40,770 nucleotides of DNA from CAYJLC01 sp964370735 (lineage in GTDB: Bacteria > Bacillota > Clostridia > Oscillospirales > Butyricicoccaceae): positions 1-40,770 of the forward strand of contig CAYJLC010000017.1 in NCBI GenBank assembly GCA_964370735.1, read 5' to 3'. The translations under genes and the position numbers were made by a program. Each line of letters opens with the position of its first letter. The first letter of the stretch is position 1. The notes under the pieces are model-generated. The model saw only the letters and a list, made by a program, of their open reading frames with translations, searched no databases and had not been told where the DNA came from. Positions 7,682-15,443 of this stretch are shown piece after piece.

Positions 7682-8140
7682 CTAACTTTTCATTTCATCG
7701 GAAATGCGTTTTTCAATATAGTTATAAATCTCCTCAAAAAACAGTTCTTTTTCGGTATCCTTAATATCAAAATTCGCCCTTTCCAAAACATTCGAGCCTG
7801 CACTTACACTTGCATCATAATAGAAATTCCCATTTTCAGATAAAGTTGTTTTACCATCAAAAACATTGCTTTGTCCTTCTAAATTTGTTTCACCTTTTAT
7901 CGAATTTTCCGTAGATAATATCCGTTCAGAAAGGCTCTCGCTTTGCTCTGATAAAGTCTTAAATCGAGAATAGTTTCCCCCACTATTTTCAATATTTTTT
8001 TCCGAAACAAAAGATGATGAATTTTTGATTTCCAAAGGACTTCGAGCAGTCATGTTTTGACTTTTTATACTTTTCGTTTCTTTAAATTGAGAGATAGATA
8101 CATTTTGTTTTTTTGTTATTTTTTTAAAAAAGTTAATCAT
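7682..8140 (-). CDS. 152-aa hydrophilic protein in the tape-measure position
   Basis: I do not recognise this protein by sequence. It lies exactly where PBSX-like tails encode the tape measure (XkdO, over 1000 residues), between the tail chaperone and the LysM protein. It is only 152 residues, rich in Ser, Asn, Glu and Lys, without the long hydrophobic helices of ordinary tape measures. The start is basic (MINFFKKITKKQ) and the end looks helical (ELFFEEIYNYIEKRISDEM). Its start codon overlaps the stop of the -1 frameshift product of the chaperone gene. If it is the ruler, at roughly 1.5 angstrom per residue the tail would be only about 20-25 nm long. It could instead be an unrelated tail protein, with the tape measure lost. 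Confidence 0.7.
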   Translation of the reverse strand: MINFFKKITKKQNVSISQFKETKSIKSQNMTARSPLEIKNSSSFVSEKNIENSGGNYSRFKTLSEQSESLSERILSTENSIKGETNLEGQSNVFDGKTTLSENGNFYYDASVSAGSNVLERANFDIKDTEKELFFEEIYNYIEKRISDEMKS

Positions 8141-8671
8141 TTTCTTCGTCCTCCAAGTAAATTTCTATACATGCATATATAAATGCAAGCTCTTTTTGTG
8201 TCATTTTCATTAATTCGGAAGGCGTGAGATTAAACATCCTTAGTGCATAGTAAAAGTATGTAAATTCGCTCGCACCTTCCGTTATTAGTTTTTTAAGCTA
8301 TTTACTAGCCCTTCTAAATTGTCCGAAAATCCAGAAATCTCTAAAACATTTTTAGCTAAAATTTCATATTCTCCTGCAAAAAGCATCTTTGAAATTAGCA
8401 TTTCTGAACCGAGTGCCTTATAAAAACTTTGCAATTCGCTATCATTCAAATTCGGACTTAAAACACTCTTCGAAATTAGTTTTAATTTGTATTTTTCATT
8501 GTCATAATTACCATTTTTATCTTTTATCGTCTGCAAAATCTCAAAATTTTCGCTTGCAGAAATCGGTTTAATTTCAAAATACAATTCACGATTTTCTTTA
8601 TCGCGAAATCTGTCAGATATCTTAATTTTTTTCGTGATATCTCCCTCAATAAAAAAATCTCTAATCTCCAA
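8133..8671 (-). CDS. Tail assembly chaperone, frameshifted long form (gpGT-like)
   Basis: If ribosomes slip -1 at 8288-8294 they read 128 codons in frame zero and 51 more in the new frame, giving 179 residues. The extension contains YYALRMFNLTPSELMKMT and ELAFIYACIEIYLED, resembling the T part of tail chaperones in PBSX-like and other long-tailed phages. It ends at a TAA overlapping the ATG of the next gene. Long and short forms together normally coat the tape measure and recruit tube subunits. This explains the stretch 8141-8284, which otherwise looks gene-free. Coordinates here span both frames. Confidence 0.85.
8216..8294 (-). promoter_or_regulatory. -1 programmed ribosomal frameshift signal
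   Basis: The heptamer A AAA AAC (8288-8294, minus strand) lies in frame just before the chaperone stop codon TAA (8285-8287). Six bases downstream begins a 13-base arm (8269-8281) that pairs with 8216-8228, with one G-U wobble and one C-A mismatch. This stem, with a 40-base loop, is at the spacing expected for a frameshift stimulator. Shifting -1 opens 51 further codons. Confidence 0.85.
8285..8671 (-). CDS. Tail assembly chaperone, short form (XkdN/gpG-like)
   Basis: The frame-zero product is 128 residues with the alpha-helical character and length of XkdN-type tail chaperones. The N-terminus has the typical DITKKIKISDRFRDKENREL stretch followed by FEIKPISASENFEI. Its start is a TTG at 8671 with a GGGGGC site placed over the stop of the tube gene, two bases away. 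Position between tube and tape-measure slot fits the usual order. It ends in the slippery sequence annotated separately. Confidence 0.85.
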   Translation of the reverse strand: MEIRDFFIEGDITKKIKISDRFRDKENRELYFEIKPISASENFEILQTIKDKNGNYDNEKYKLKLISKSVLSPNLNDSELQSFYKALGSEMLISKMLFAGEYEILAKNVLEISGFSDNLEGLVNSLKN

Positions 8672-8673
8672 AC

Positions 8674-9138
8674 TTAAGCCCCCAACGTAGGCTCTGCAAA
8701 CATGCTAAGAACTTCAACATCATCAAAAGTAAATGTCACTTCCTCTGTTAAAAGTTCTGCCGAAACATCAAACGCCGTCATCACAACCGAGTCTAAAGTC
8801 ACGTTTTTCAAAACGATTTCTTCTTTTCCTAAAGAAGATGTTGGATCATTATTCGTAACCATTATCGAAAATGGTGTTTCTACACCTGTCGAAATATATT
8901 TTGCAATAAGCTCTCTAAATTTCGATGTCGCATAGTAAATTTTCATCTTTCCGGAGCCACTCCAGCCATTTGTCTTATATTGAGTGCCTCTATAACCCAA
9001 AGTTTTCACTTTTATCTTGTCTTTTTTCACAAAAGCAGATAAACTTGTCGCATAAAACATCAGTTCATTATTTTTGTCAATAGTAAGATAAGCAGTCGCT
9101 TCCGAACCTGAAATTATATCATTTGCTTTTAAATACAT
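8674..9138 (-). CDS. Phage tail tube protein (XkdM-like)
   Basis: It polymerises into the inner tube of a contractile tail. The 154-residue length equals that of XkdM-type tube proteins. Family stretches are NDIISGSEATAYLTIDKN (about residues 6-23), KVKTLGYRGTQYKTNGWSGSG near residue 45 (motif GTQYKTNGWSGSG) and PFSIMVTNNDPTSSLGKEEI. The start follows GGGGGGAA. It sits eleven bases after the sheath gene, as expected. Confidence 0.93.
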   Translation of the reverse strand: MYLKANDIISGSEATAYLTIDKNNELMFYATSLSAFVKKDKIKVKTLGYRGTQYKTNGWSGSGKMKIYYATSKFRELIAKYISTGVETPFSIMVTNNDPTSSLGKEEIVLKNVTLDSVVMTAFDVSAELLTEEVTFTFDDVEVLSMFAEPTLGA

Positions 9139-9148
9139 AGTTCCCCCC

Positions 9149-10429
9149 TTAATTTAACACAACTGTCATATACAGTTTTTCAATGCTATCAATCGGCTTA
9201 ATATTCATCGAAACATGAACACTATCAACATCATCTCCAGCATAAACCAAGATGTCTTCCATAGCCTTAAAATCCTCAATACACGCCATTTGCTCAAGAT
9301 TTCGAAGGTAATTTATGCATTCAGCAGCAAATAAACTTCTTCCCTCGTCATTATTAGACACTTTTCCGAGATAATAATCCTCAAACAGTGCTTTTATATC
9401 TGTTGCGATATTATCTAATATACGAACAATTCTATTTTTCGCAAAAACCGAACCTTTAGTCGGCGAAAACTCCGTAAAAGAATTAATATCTTGCTCAATA
9501 ATAACTTTTCCACGCTTATATGTAAATATAAATTCACCATTTTCTAGTTTATCAGAAATCTCATCGCTAGTTAATTTCGGAAGTGCGTCCACAGCACCAA
9601 TATACTCACTATAAGTAAGGCTTTCGTTTATCGCAGAGCCAGCAACCGCACCCGCAACATAAGCAGTCGCAATATTTGGAGTAATTTGAATGCCATTCGC
9701 TAAAACCACACCATTTGTGACATTTATCACACCTTCGTAATTAATCCCAGTAGCATTCGCAAGCACACATTGAATTTTTTTGCCTTCATTTTCTCTCATT
9801 GTTTTTGTGAAAGAAAATGCTAAATTATGCAAGTTTACATCCTCTTTTGTTATAGCAAAAGTATTAAATTCTAAAACTCGTGCCTCTGTAAAAAACGAAT
9901 TATACATAGCCTCTGTCGCAGAAGTTGTGCTACCGCCAGCTAATAAAGTTTTAGTCGCAGTTTGTAATTCTCCTGTAAAAGTAATGAAATTATTCTCATT
10001 AATCACATCTAAGCTTTCACCATATACCTCTAAAACCTCTTCGTCATCAACATAAATAATTAAAAGATTCCCACTTCCACTCTGCAAAATCTCAAACGAA
10101 ATTCTATTTCCATAGGCACCTTCGCACTTCGCAGTAGCCACTAAAGAGCCGACTGTCTTTGTCGCCTTAACACCAGAATTCACTCTATAAATCAATACAG
10201 TTTCAGCATTTTTTAATGCTTCATTCACGCAAATCATGCTTTCATCATTAATGCTTATGCCATATTCGCCTAAAAAATCTGTATAAACACTTGTGCTTAA
10301 AAATTCACCAACAGGCAAAAAATCTGCCTCAATCGGCAATAGCACAATCCCACGCTCAGAAACATTTGCTAAATTCGTCGCATTGCTTTTAAAATCTATA
10401 TAAGCACCTGGTCTTGTTTTTTTAATCAA
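9149..10429 (-). CDS. Contractile tail sheath protein (XkdK-like)
   Basis: The sheath surrounds the tail tube and contracts on injection, so its presence makes this a myovirus-type tail. The 426-residue protein starts KKTRPGAYIDFKSN, the usual sheath N-terminal arm, has a variable middle, and ends with the conserved core (NSFTEFSPTKGSVFAKNRIV, then a domain closing SMNIKPIDSIEKLYMTVVLN). It is slightly shorter than PBSX XkdK (about 466). The start is TTG at 10429, with GGAGG upstream; no ATG fits. The gene is intact from arm to C-terminal arm. Confidence 0.95.
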   Translation of the reverse strand: MIKKTRPGAYIDFKSNATNLANVSERGIVLLPIEADFLPVGEFLSTSVYTDFLGEYGISINDESMICVNEALKNAETVLIYRVNSGVKATKTVGSLVATAKCEGAYGNRISFEILQSGSGNLLIIYVDDEEVLEVYGESLDVINENNFITFTGELQTATKTLLAGGSTTSATEAMYNSFFTEARVLEFNTFAITKEDVNLHNLAFSFTKTMRENEGKKIQCVLANATGINYEGVINVTNGVVLANGIQITPNIATAYVAGAVAGSAINESLTYSEYIGAVDALPKLTSDEISDKLENGEFIFTYKRGKVIIEQDINSFTEFSPTKGSVFAKNRIVRILDNIATDIKALFEDYYLGKVSNNDEGRSLFAAECINYLRNLEQMACIEDFKAMEDILVYAGDDVDSVHVSMNIKPIDSIEKLYMTVVLN

Positions 10430-10443
10430 AATAAATTACCTCC

Positions 10444-10806
10444 TTAATTAAAATATATTTTTTTCATAAAATCATTGTTTTTTGTACCCAAACTAAATTG
10501 CCTAACAGCAATATTAAAGACTAATTGTTCTTCGTCCATATTAAAATCGAAATTAATAATAGTAATATCGCTGATAGTTTTAATAGCGTCTACAATTTTC
10601 TTTGAAACTTCTTCTTTATCTTCCCCATAATAATTAATTGAAAATTCATAAAAATTAATATGTGTATCCTTCATTTGCTTTACAAATTTCCCAGATTTAA
10701 GTTTAACTACAAAAGTATTATCGTCATACCCTTGCAAAACCTTTTCTTTTAAAACCAAACTTCCGTCTATGTTTAAAGCTAACGCATCTACAATACTATC
10801 AATCAT
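10444..10806 (-). CDS. Probable tail terminator / head-tail protein (DUF6838-like)
   Basis: The 120-residue protein is located where PBSX-like phages encode the tail terminator that caps the tube, just upstream of the sheath gene. It has a beta-alpha-beta look, with HINFYEFSINYYGEDKEEVSKK in the middle (motif FSINYYGEDKEEV) and a late FNIAVRQFSLG. I recognise the type more from context and length than from a firm motif. AAGGAG precedes the ATG. Confidence 0.7.
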   Translation of the reverse strand: MIDSIVDALALNIDGSLVLKEKVLQGYDDNTFVVKLKSGKFVKQMKDTHINFYEFSINYYGEDKEEVSKKIVDAIKTISDITIINFDFNMDEEQLVFNIAVRQFSLGTKNNDFMKKIYFN

Positions 10807-10815
10807 AATTTCTCC

Positions 10816-11178
10816 TTAAATATTTTTTTTATGTTCAAGCAAAATCTCTTGATGTGTGTGATATAAAAAGCTCTCGCCGGCATATTCAAATGTATAAACT
10901 CTACCATTTTGCAAAATCTCCACAGTTGAACCTAATTTTATATTAAATTCGTTCGACAAAAACACCTTTTTCACCATTTCAAGTTTATTAACATTATCAA
11001 AATTTGTGTCCCTCGTAACACTTCTTTTTGATACCATACCCGTAAGTAGGCATGGTATATTATCAAAAACAAGCTTTTTATTCAGTGTGTATCCCCTACC
11101 TTTAGCTACTTTTTCATATTCAAAAACAGCCATTTTGCCGATAAAGGACTTACTAAGTGCATTTTTAACAGCATTCAT
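10816..11178 (-). CDS. Probable head-closure / head-tail joining protein
   Basis: A 120-residue protein between the connector and tail terminator genes. The sequence is beta-rich (KLVFDNIPCLLTGMVSKRSV, KLGSTVEILQNGRVYTFEYAG), compatible with stopper or head-closure proteins that plug the portal and receive the tail. No diagnostic motif was identified, so the call rests on length, fold impression and position. The start overlaps the preceding connector gene by 14 bases. Confidence 0.65.
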   Translation of the reverse strand: MNAVKNALSKSFIGKMAVFEYEKVAKGRGYTLNKKLVFDNIPCLLTGMVSKRSVTRDTNFDNVNKLEMVKKVFLSNEFNIKLGSTVEILQNGRVYTFEYAGESFLYHTHQEILLEHKKNI

Positions 11179-11464
11179 TTGGAAACACCTTTCTAAATTT
11201 GTTTAAAATATTCTTATAAGTTTCACTATTTTGCTGATATTCATAAGAAATATCACCAATCGAGATTTTTTTCTTGCCGTCAAACGCATTATATAGACTT
11301 AAACACATCATATAAATCGCCTCTTTCATATCAGAAGAAATTTCATCAATCTTGCAATAAGTCTTCGCGTAAACCTCGGCATATCTTAAAATAAACATGA
11401 TTTTTTCATCATCTTCCGAAGAATTTATATTAAGATATTTTTTAACTTCATCTAAACTAAGCAT
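11165..11464 (-). CDS. Head-tail connector (gp6-like adaptor)
   Basis: This 99-residue helical protein begins MLSLDEVKKYLNINSSEDDE, the classic opening of gp6-like adaptor proteins that ring the portal. The rest has the expected helices (MFILRYAEVYAKTYC, MKEAIYMMCLSLYNAF) and a short terminal tail. Its ATG overlaps the coat gene's stop codon by one base (TAATG). Confidence 0.85.
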   Translation of the reverse strand: MLSLDEVKKYLNINSSEDDEKIMFILRYAEVYAKTYCKIDEISSDMKEAIYMMCLSLYNAFDGKKKISIGDISYEYQQNSETYKNILNKFRKVFPNECC

Positions 11465-12540
11465 TAGCCTAGTACCCTACAAGCAAGCTCAGGATATAGC
11501 GTTTTAAAACCATAAAGCGTATCTACCGATAAAATTTGCTTTTTCGAATTGATATCATAGTCTAAAGTTACGCGTAAAGTAAGCCCCTCGTAATTAATTA
11601 CATAGCTTTCAGCACCATGTGCTTTTTCAAGTGGTCTTGTAACAAAACCGAACGCATTTTTATGGAATGCTAAGTTTGCAACATGCGTTTCTAAAATAGC
11701 AACACCAGTGTTCACATTAATTGTTTCTTTAATTTCAGTCGTAACAACTACATCAACCCCAGCAGTAGTAAGTGTAACATCCTCCGAAACTGCATAAGAA
11801 TTCTCTCCGATTTTAAGAACATCACCATGTTTTAAAGTACCAGTGCCACCAATTTTTAATACAAATCCATCTAAAGCTTGCGCTTTAATAGTCATAGAGG
11901 TCGCATCGCCCTTCGAGTGCACCTTAACAGCTTGTGACATAAAATTATTAAGCCCTAAAATTTTACCGATAGAACCTTCCCTAAGTGCCTTCGTGTCGCC
12001 ACATTTTTCAGCAGAAATAACAGCCGAATCCGTTTGGAACTTCGCTAAAGCCTCATAATCCCAAACCGCAGAACGGTTGAAAACAGGCGCTTTGTTTTTG
12101 TTAAGAGTCTTAGTAGCCTTTGCAAAAACATCAATCCCAGAAGGTGTCACACCCTCTTCTCCACAATAAAATGGAACATCTTTATATAAATCGAACCCAT
12201 CTGAGTTAATTTTTTCTGCAATCGCAGTGATAGCAGGCATTAAAACTTGCGCATTAAAGTCATCAACCGAAAGTGTCATTTCTTTCGAACCAATTTCAAC
12301 AGAAACGTCGGCAATTTTATCAAGAGTGACCATAACTGGTGTTTCAGCAGATTCTTGTTTAATAATACTGCCATCAAATTCGTGCGCAGTATAAACTGCT
12401 GGCTTTCTCACCTGGATTGTGTCACCAAATCTACCAAATTCGTTTGAGTATTCAATATATGAAAGTGTTGGAAACACTAAATTGTCCTTTAAAATAGGCA
12501 GTGCCTCGCGTGCGATTTGTTTAGCTGATAAAAATTTCAT
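11464..12540 (-). CDS. Major capsid protein, P22 coat-like
   Basis: The shell protein, 358 residues, resembles the P22 gene 5 coat family rather than a protease-processed HK97 form. Features are an N-terminal SAKQIAREALPILKDNL, the stretch DTIQVRKPAVYTAHEFDG, then TLDKIADVSVEIGSKEMTLS with VDDFNAQVLMPAITAIAEKI, and a late YGFKTLYPELACRVLG. No capsid protease is encoded next to it, consistent with a scaffold-dependent coat. The start follows AGGAGAATAATA. It is preceded by the scaffold gene with a two-base gap. Confidence 0.9.
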   Translation of the reverse strand: MKFLSAKQIAREALPILKDNLVFPTLSYIEYSNEFGRFGDTIQVRKPAVYTAHEFDGSIIKQESAETPVMVTLDKIADVSVEIGSKEMTLSVDDFNAQVLMPAITAIAEKINSDGFDLYKDVPFYCGEEGVTPSGIDVFAKATKTLNKNKAPVFNRSAVWDYEALAKFQTDSAVISAEKCGDTKALREGSIGKILGLNNFMSQAVKVHSKGDATSMTIKAQALDGFVLKIGGTGTLKHGDVLKIGENSYAVSEDVTLTTAGVDVVVTTEIKETINVNTGVAILETHVANLAFHKNAFGFVTRPLEKAHGAESYVINYEGLTLRVTLDYDINSKKQILSVDTLYGFKTLYPELACRVLG

Positions 12541-12542
12541 TA

Positions 12543-12965
12543 TTATTCTCCTCTATATTTTAAAAAGTTAAAGTATTCTTCATCTGACAAATCCTCAAAA
12601 TTTTGTGGTCCATCAGTAATTTTCGGTGAGTAATCCACATTTTCCTCAAAAAGGAATGGATTTTCTTTTCTAATTTTCGAAACTTGCTCAGAAAGTCCGA
12701 TAATTTCATCACCATCAATCTCGATTTTATCAAAATCAATTAAAGCATAACACGCCTTAATATTTTTTGCTTTATATTTATTAAGTTCGCCTAAAACAGC
12801 CGTTTCAAGCAAAATTTTATTTTTCTCCGTTAAAACCAAAGCGTCAACTTCAGTTTTCTCTACAAAATTTCCATCAAATTCTGTCATAAACTCTAAAATA
12901 ATAGCGTCCACAATCTCGACAGAAATTTCATAGGCTAAAAGTAGCTCTTTTAATCTATTTTGCAT
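12543..12965 (-). CDS. Scaffolding protein (phage GP20-like)
   Basis: A 140-residue acidic protein directly upstream of the coat gene. The C-terminal half, AKNIKACYALIDFDKIEIDG then QVSKIRKENPFLFEE, matches the GP20 minor structural/scaffold family, whose members carry the same ALIDxDKI and PFLFE elements. The N-terminal coiled coil is shorter than in many members (often 150-200 residues). It would guide coat assembly and leave before DNA packaging. The start overlaps the portal gene by 11 bases and follows AAGGAG. Confidence 0.85.
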   Translation of the reverse strand: MQNRLKELLLAYEISVEIVDAIILEFMTEFDGNFVEKTEVDALVLTEKNKILLETAVLGELNKYKAKNIKACYALIDFDKIEIDGDEIIGLSEQVSKIRKENPFLFEENVDYSPKITDGPQNFEDLSDEEYFNFLKYRGE

Positions 12966-14229
12966 TCAATTCTCCTTCTAAATTTTCAATTTCCTTTTCA
13001 AAATCCTCTACCAAAGGATTATTTTTCGCAAGAGTATGTCTAGATGTAAATAGCGAAAGTTTAGATAAAACCTCTGCTTTTTCCAGCTCATCTTGAATAT
13101 AATCTCTTACAAAAGTCTGCTCTACATAAGAAACATCTTCTCCCAAATATCGTAAAATAGCTCGTATTAATTTCGAAAATGAAACCTTAAATTCTGTTTC
13201 TAAAAGCCCACATTTAAGTTCTAATAGCCCATATAAATGTTTAATTGCTACGCCAGATGCAGTTGCAAAAGTCGTATTTTCAGGGTCAACACCTTGCCCA
13301 GACACAAAAATCTGTCGGCGTGTCATCTCTAAAACCTTCGACCTTGCCTCAATAGGAATATCGATTGACATAGTAGAAATTCCCGAAGCATCATTTTGGT
13401 CTTCTTTTTCAATCCCAATTGTTTTATAGCGTTTCAAATCACTCAGAAAGGTATGTAAATCCTCGCCACCATAATTTGTAAGAACGATTATCACCTGTTG
13501 AACATCTTCAATATCGTTTACAAAACCAGAATAAATCTTGTCATAAACATCAATTAATGACTTAACAGAGTGCAAATCGCTTGTTTTAAGGTTGTTATTT
13601 TTAAATTCAATAAAAGGGACAACCCCAAAATTATGATAAAACACATTTTTCTTTGATTTAAACTTGTGATAAGGCTTAATTCCATCATTTTCATAAAAAA
13701 CAGAAACTTTTTCCTCGTCCCAATATTCATAAACGAAGTGCATTTTTGAAGAAATTTCCTCTTCATACACGCGAATAACCCCATCAAGCTCAGAATTAAG
13801 CCCAGATTTATAAATTGGAATTATCTCACGAGTATCAATAACTGTATATGAAAAACCGTTATTTTCCCAAAAATGAAGGTAAGAAGCCCCATAAATCGAA
13901 GCGTTTATGCATAAGTCTTTACAAGTTTTTGCAAAATTCTCTCCTAAATTTTCTAAAATCAGTTTATTAATTTTCGTGTCATAAACATCGAAAGTAGGAG
14001 GAAATGCGAACATATATCCTGCCTTTTGGTTAACCAGTATGTTAAACCAGTTATGTGAAACCCTGTTATCAGCATTACGAAAAGGGTCTGAATGTTCATA
14101 GCAATAAGCTAAATTTGTAGGACTTTTTTGTCTTAAAATATCATTTTGATTATTATAATAAAGCAATGCCTTGTTATAAAATTCTTTTTGATTTATATAT
14201 TTATTTAATTTATTTTTTATAATTTCCAT
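12955..14229 (-). CDS. Portal protein (SPP1 gp6-like)
   Basis: Twelve copies form the DNA entry channel at one capsid vertex. The 424-residue protein has the family's early segment SHNWFNILVNQKAGYMFAFP (about residues 58-77), VIDTREIIPIYKSG, an N-terminal tail-associated region, then VYDKIYSGFVNDIEDVQQVI in the stem region. It ends with a helical crown rich in charged residues. It lies right after the large terminase (TAATG overlap) in the canonical order. No MuF-type minor capsid gene follows, although that is common in SPP1-like modules. Confidence 0.93.
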   Translation of the reverse strand: MEIIKNKLNKYINQKEFYNKALLYYNNQNDILRQKSPTNLAYCYEHSDPFRNADNRVSHNWFNILVNQKAGYMFAFPPTFDVYDTKINKLILENLGENFAKTCKDLCINASIYGASYLHFWENNGFSYTVIDTREIIPIYKSGLNSELDGVIRVYEEEISSKMHFVYEYWDEEKVSVFYENDGIKPYHKFKSKKNVFYHNFGVVPFIEFKNNNLKTSDLHSVKSLIDVYDKIYSGFVNDIEDVQQVIIVLTNYGGEDLHTFLSDLKRYKTIGIEKEDQNDASGISTMSIDIPIEARSKVLEMTRRQIFVSGQGVDPENTTFATASGVAIKHLYGLLELKCGLLETEFKVSFSKLIRAILRYLGEDVSYVEQTFVRDYIQDELEKAEVLSKLSLFTSRHTLAKNNPLVEDFEKEIENLEGELNAK

Positions 14230-15443
14230 TAATACTCCTTTATAATTTTAAGAGAATTCTTATGTGATTTTATGTCCGTTGCACCTTGCAAACCATATCG
14301 TAGAGCATCTATCAAATGATTATCCTTATCATTTGGAATATTTTCATAAAAGCCAGTAACTTTGTCTTTTTTCCAAGTATAATTTTCGAATTCCTCTAAA
14401 GTCTGCCTGCATTTTTTTGAAATTACTATTTTTTTCGCAAGCAAAAAGTTAATATCGTCTAAAATACTACCATTCCCCTTTTTAGAAGGCTTGATATTTA
14501 AACCCATTTTTCTCAGTTCATCAATACTCTTTTTCTCTGCCGAATCTGCAATTATTAAATAATTTTTGAAGTTCATTTTACAAATTTCTTTATAAATATC
14601 CGAGTTTAGCAGTCCTTTTTGATAAAATTCTTTTAAAATATAGATAATATCCCCAGAATATCTTCCATAAACAATCGCAGTAGGGTCATTTACATATCCA
14701 AAATCCAACCCAACAAATTCTTTATAGCTCGATAAATCCTCATCTATATCGCGACACTCAAAGTTGTCAAAAACAAGCTTGTCAAGTGTTGCAAACTGCC
14801 CTAAACAATATATTTTATAATAATTCGGATTAGAATAAATTAAATTTTCAAGCGTTTTTCGATATTCATCACTCAAAAATTTGTTATCTTTATAAGTCGT
14901 ATGAATTACAAGCGCATCGTCATGTTTCTTAAGAAACCAATGCTTATAGCACCAATTTGTTTTCGAAACAGGGTTAAACATCAGAAAAATCTGAGGAAAC
15001 TTCTCGCTCGGTCGAAGCCTTATGTCGAGTTGTGTGAAATCTTCAAAGCTAATTTCTGTTGCCTCTTCGATAACAATATCTGTTATTCCGTTAATCGATT
15101 TCAGCTTTTCAGCATCATCAAGACCACGAAAAATAAATACACTACCGTTCGAAAGAGTTATCGTAAAATCAGTTTTATTTTCAGTAAAGCTCATATCAAT
15201 ATCGCAAAATATACTCGACAAAATTTCCTTTGCCAGCGAATAAATGCTATGCACCATACTATTTTTAACCTTTCTTATAAATAACACCTTTCGCACAAAA
15301 CTACACGATTTGAGTATTATTTTTGAAACAGCTCCATAAGATTTCCCACTTCCTCCACCTCCGAAATAAACTTCGTAGCGATTTGAATAATTATCAATCA
15401 CATCGAAAACAAACTTGTTAAAAGCATTCTCGTCAAGTTTCAT
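14229..15443 (-). CDS. terL: Terminase large subunit (PBSX family)
   Basis: This ATPase/nuclease pumps DNA into the capsid and cuts it. The 404-residue protein has the Walker A loop GGGGSGKS at residues 28-35, a Walker B region TDIVIEEATEIS near 120, and the RNase H-like nuclease with its acidic residues in FVGLDFGYVNDPT, IIADSAEKKS and KDNHLIDALRYG. All catalytic elements appear intact. The reading frame extends to a TTG at 15452, but the ATG at 15443 fits the family start better. It overlaps the upstream small gene by 11 bases and the portal gene by one. Confidence 0.95.
   Translation of the reverse strand: MKLDENAFNKFVFDVIDNYSNRYEVYFGGGGSGKSYGAVSKIILKSCSFVRKVLFIRKVKNSMVHSIYSLAKEILSSIFCDIDMSFTENKTDFTITLSNGSVFIFRGLDDAEKLKSINGITDIVIEEATEISFEDFTQLDIRLRPSEKFPQIFLMFNPVSKTNWCYKHWFLKKHDDALVIHTTYKDNKFLSDEYRKTLENLIYSNPNYYKIYCLGQFATLDKLVFDNFECRDIDEDLSSYKEFVGLDFGYVNDPTAIVYGRYSGDIIYILKEFYQKGLLNSDIYKEICKMNFKNYLIIADSAEKKSIDELRKMGLNIKPSKKGNGSILDDINFLLAKKIVISKKCRQTLEEFENYTWKKDKVTGFYENIPNDKDNHLIDALRYGLQGATDIKSHKNSLKIIKEY

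Noticed and set aside
8141..8284. Apparent gene-free gap between tail chaperone and the next gene
   Set aside because: It is the -1 frame extension of the chaperone, reached through the slippery heptamer at 8288-8294.
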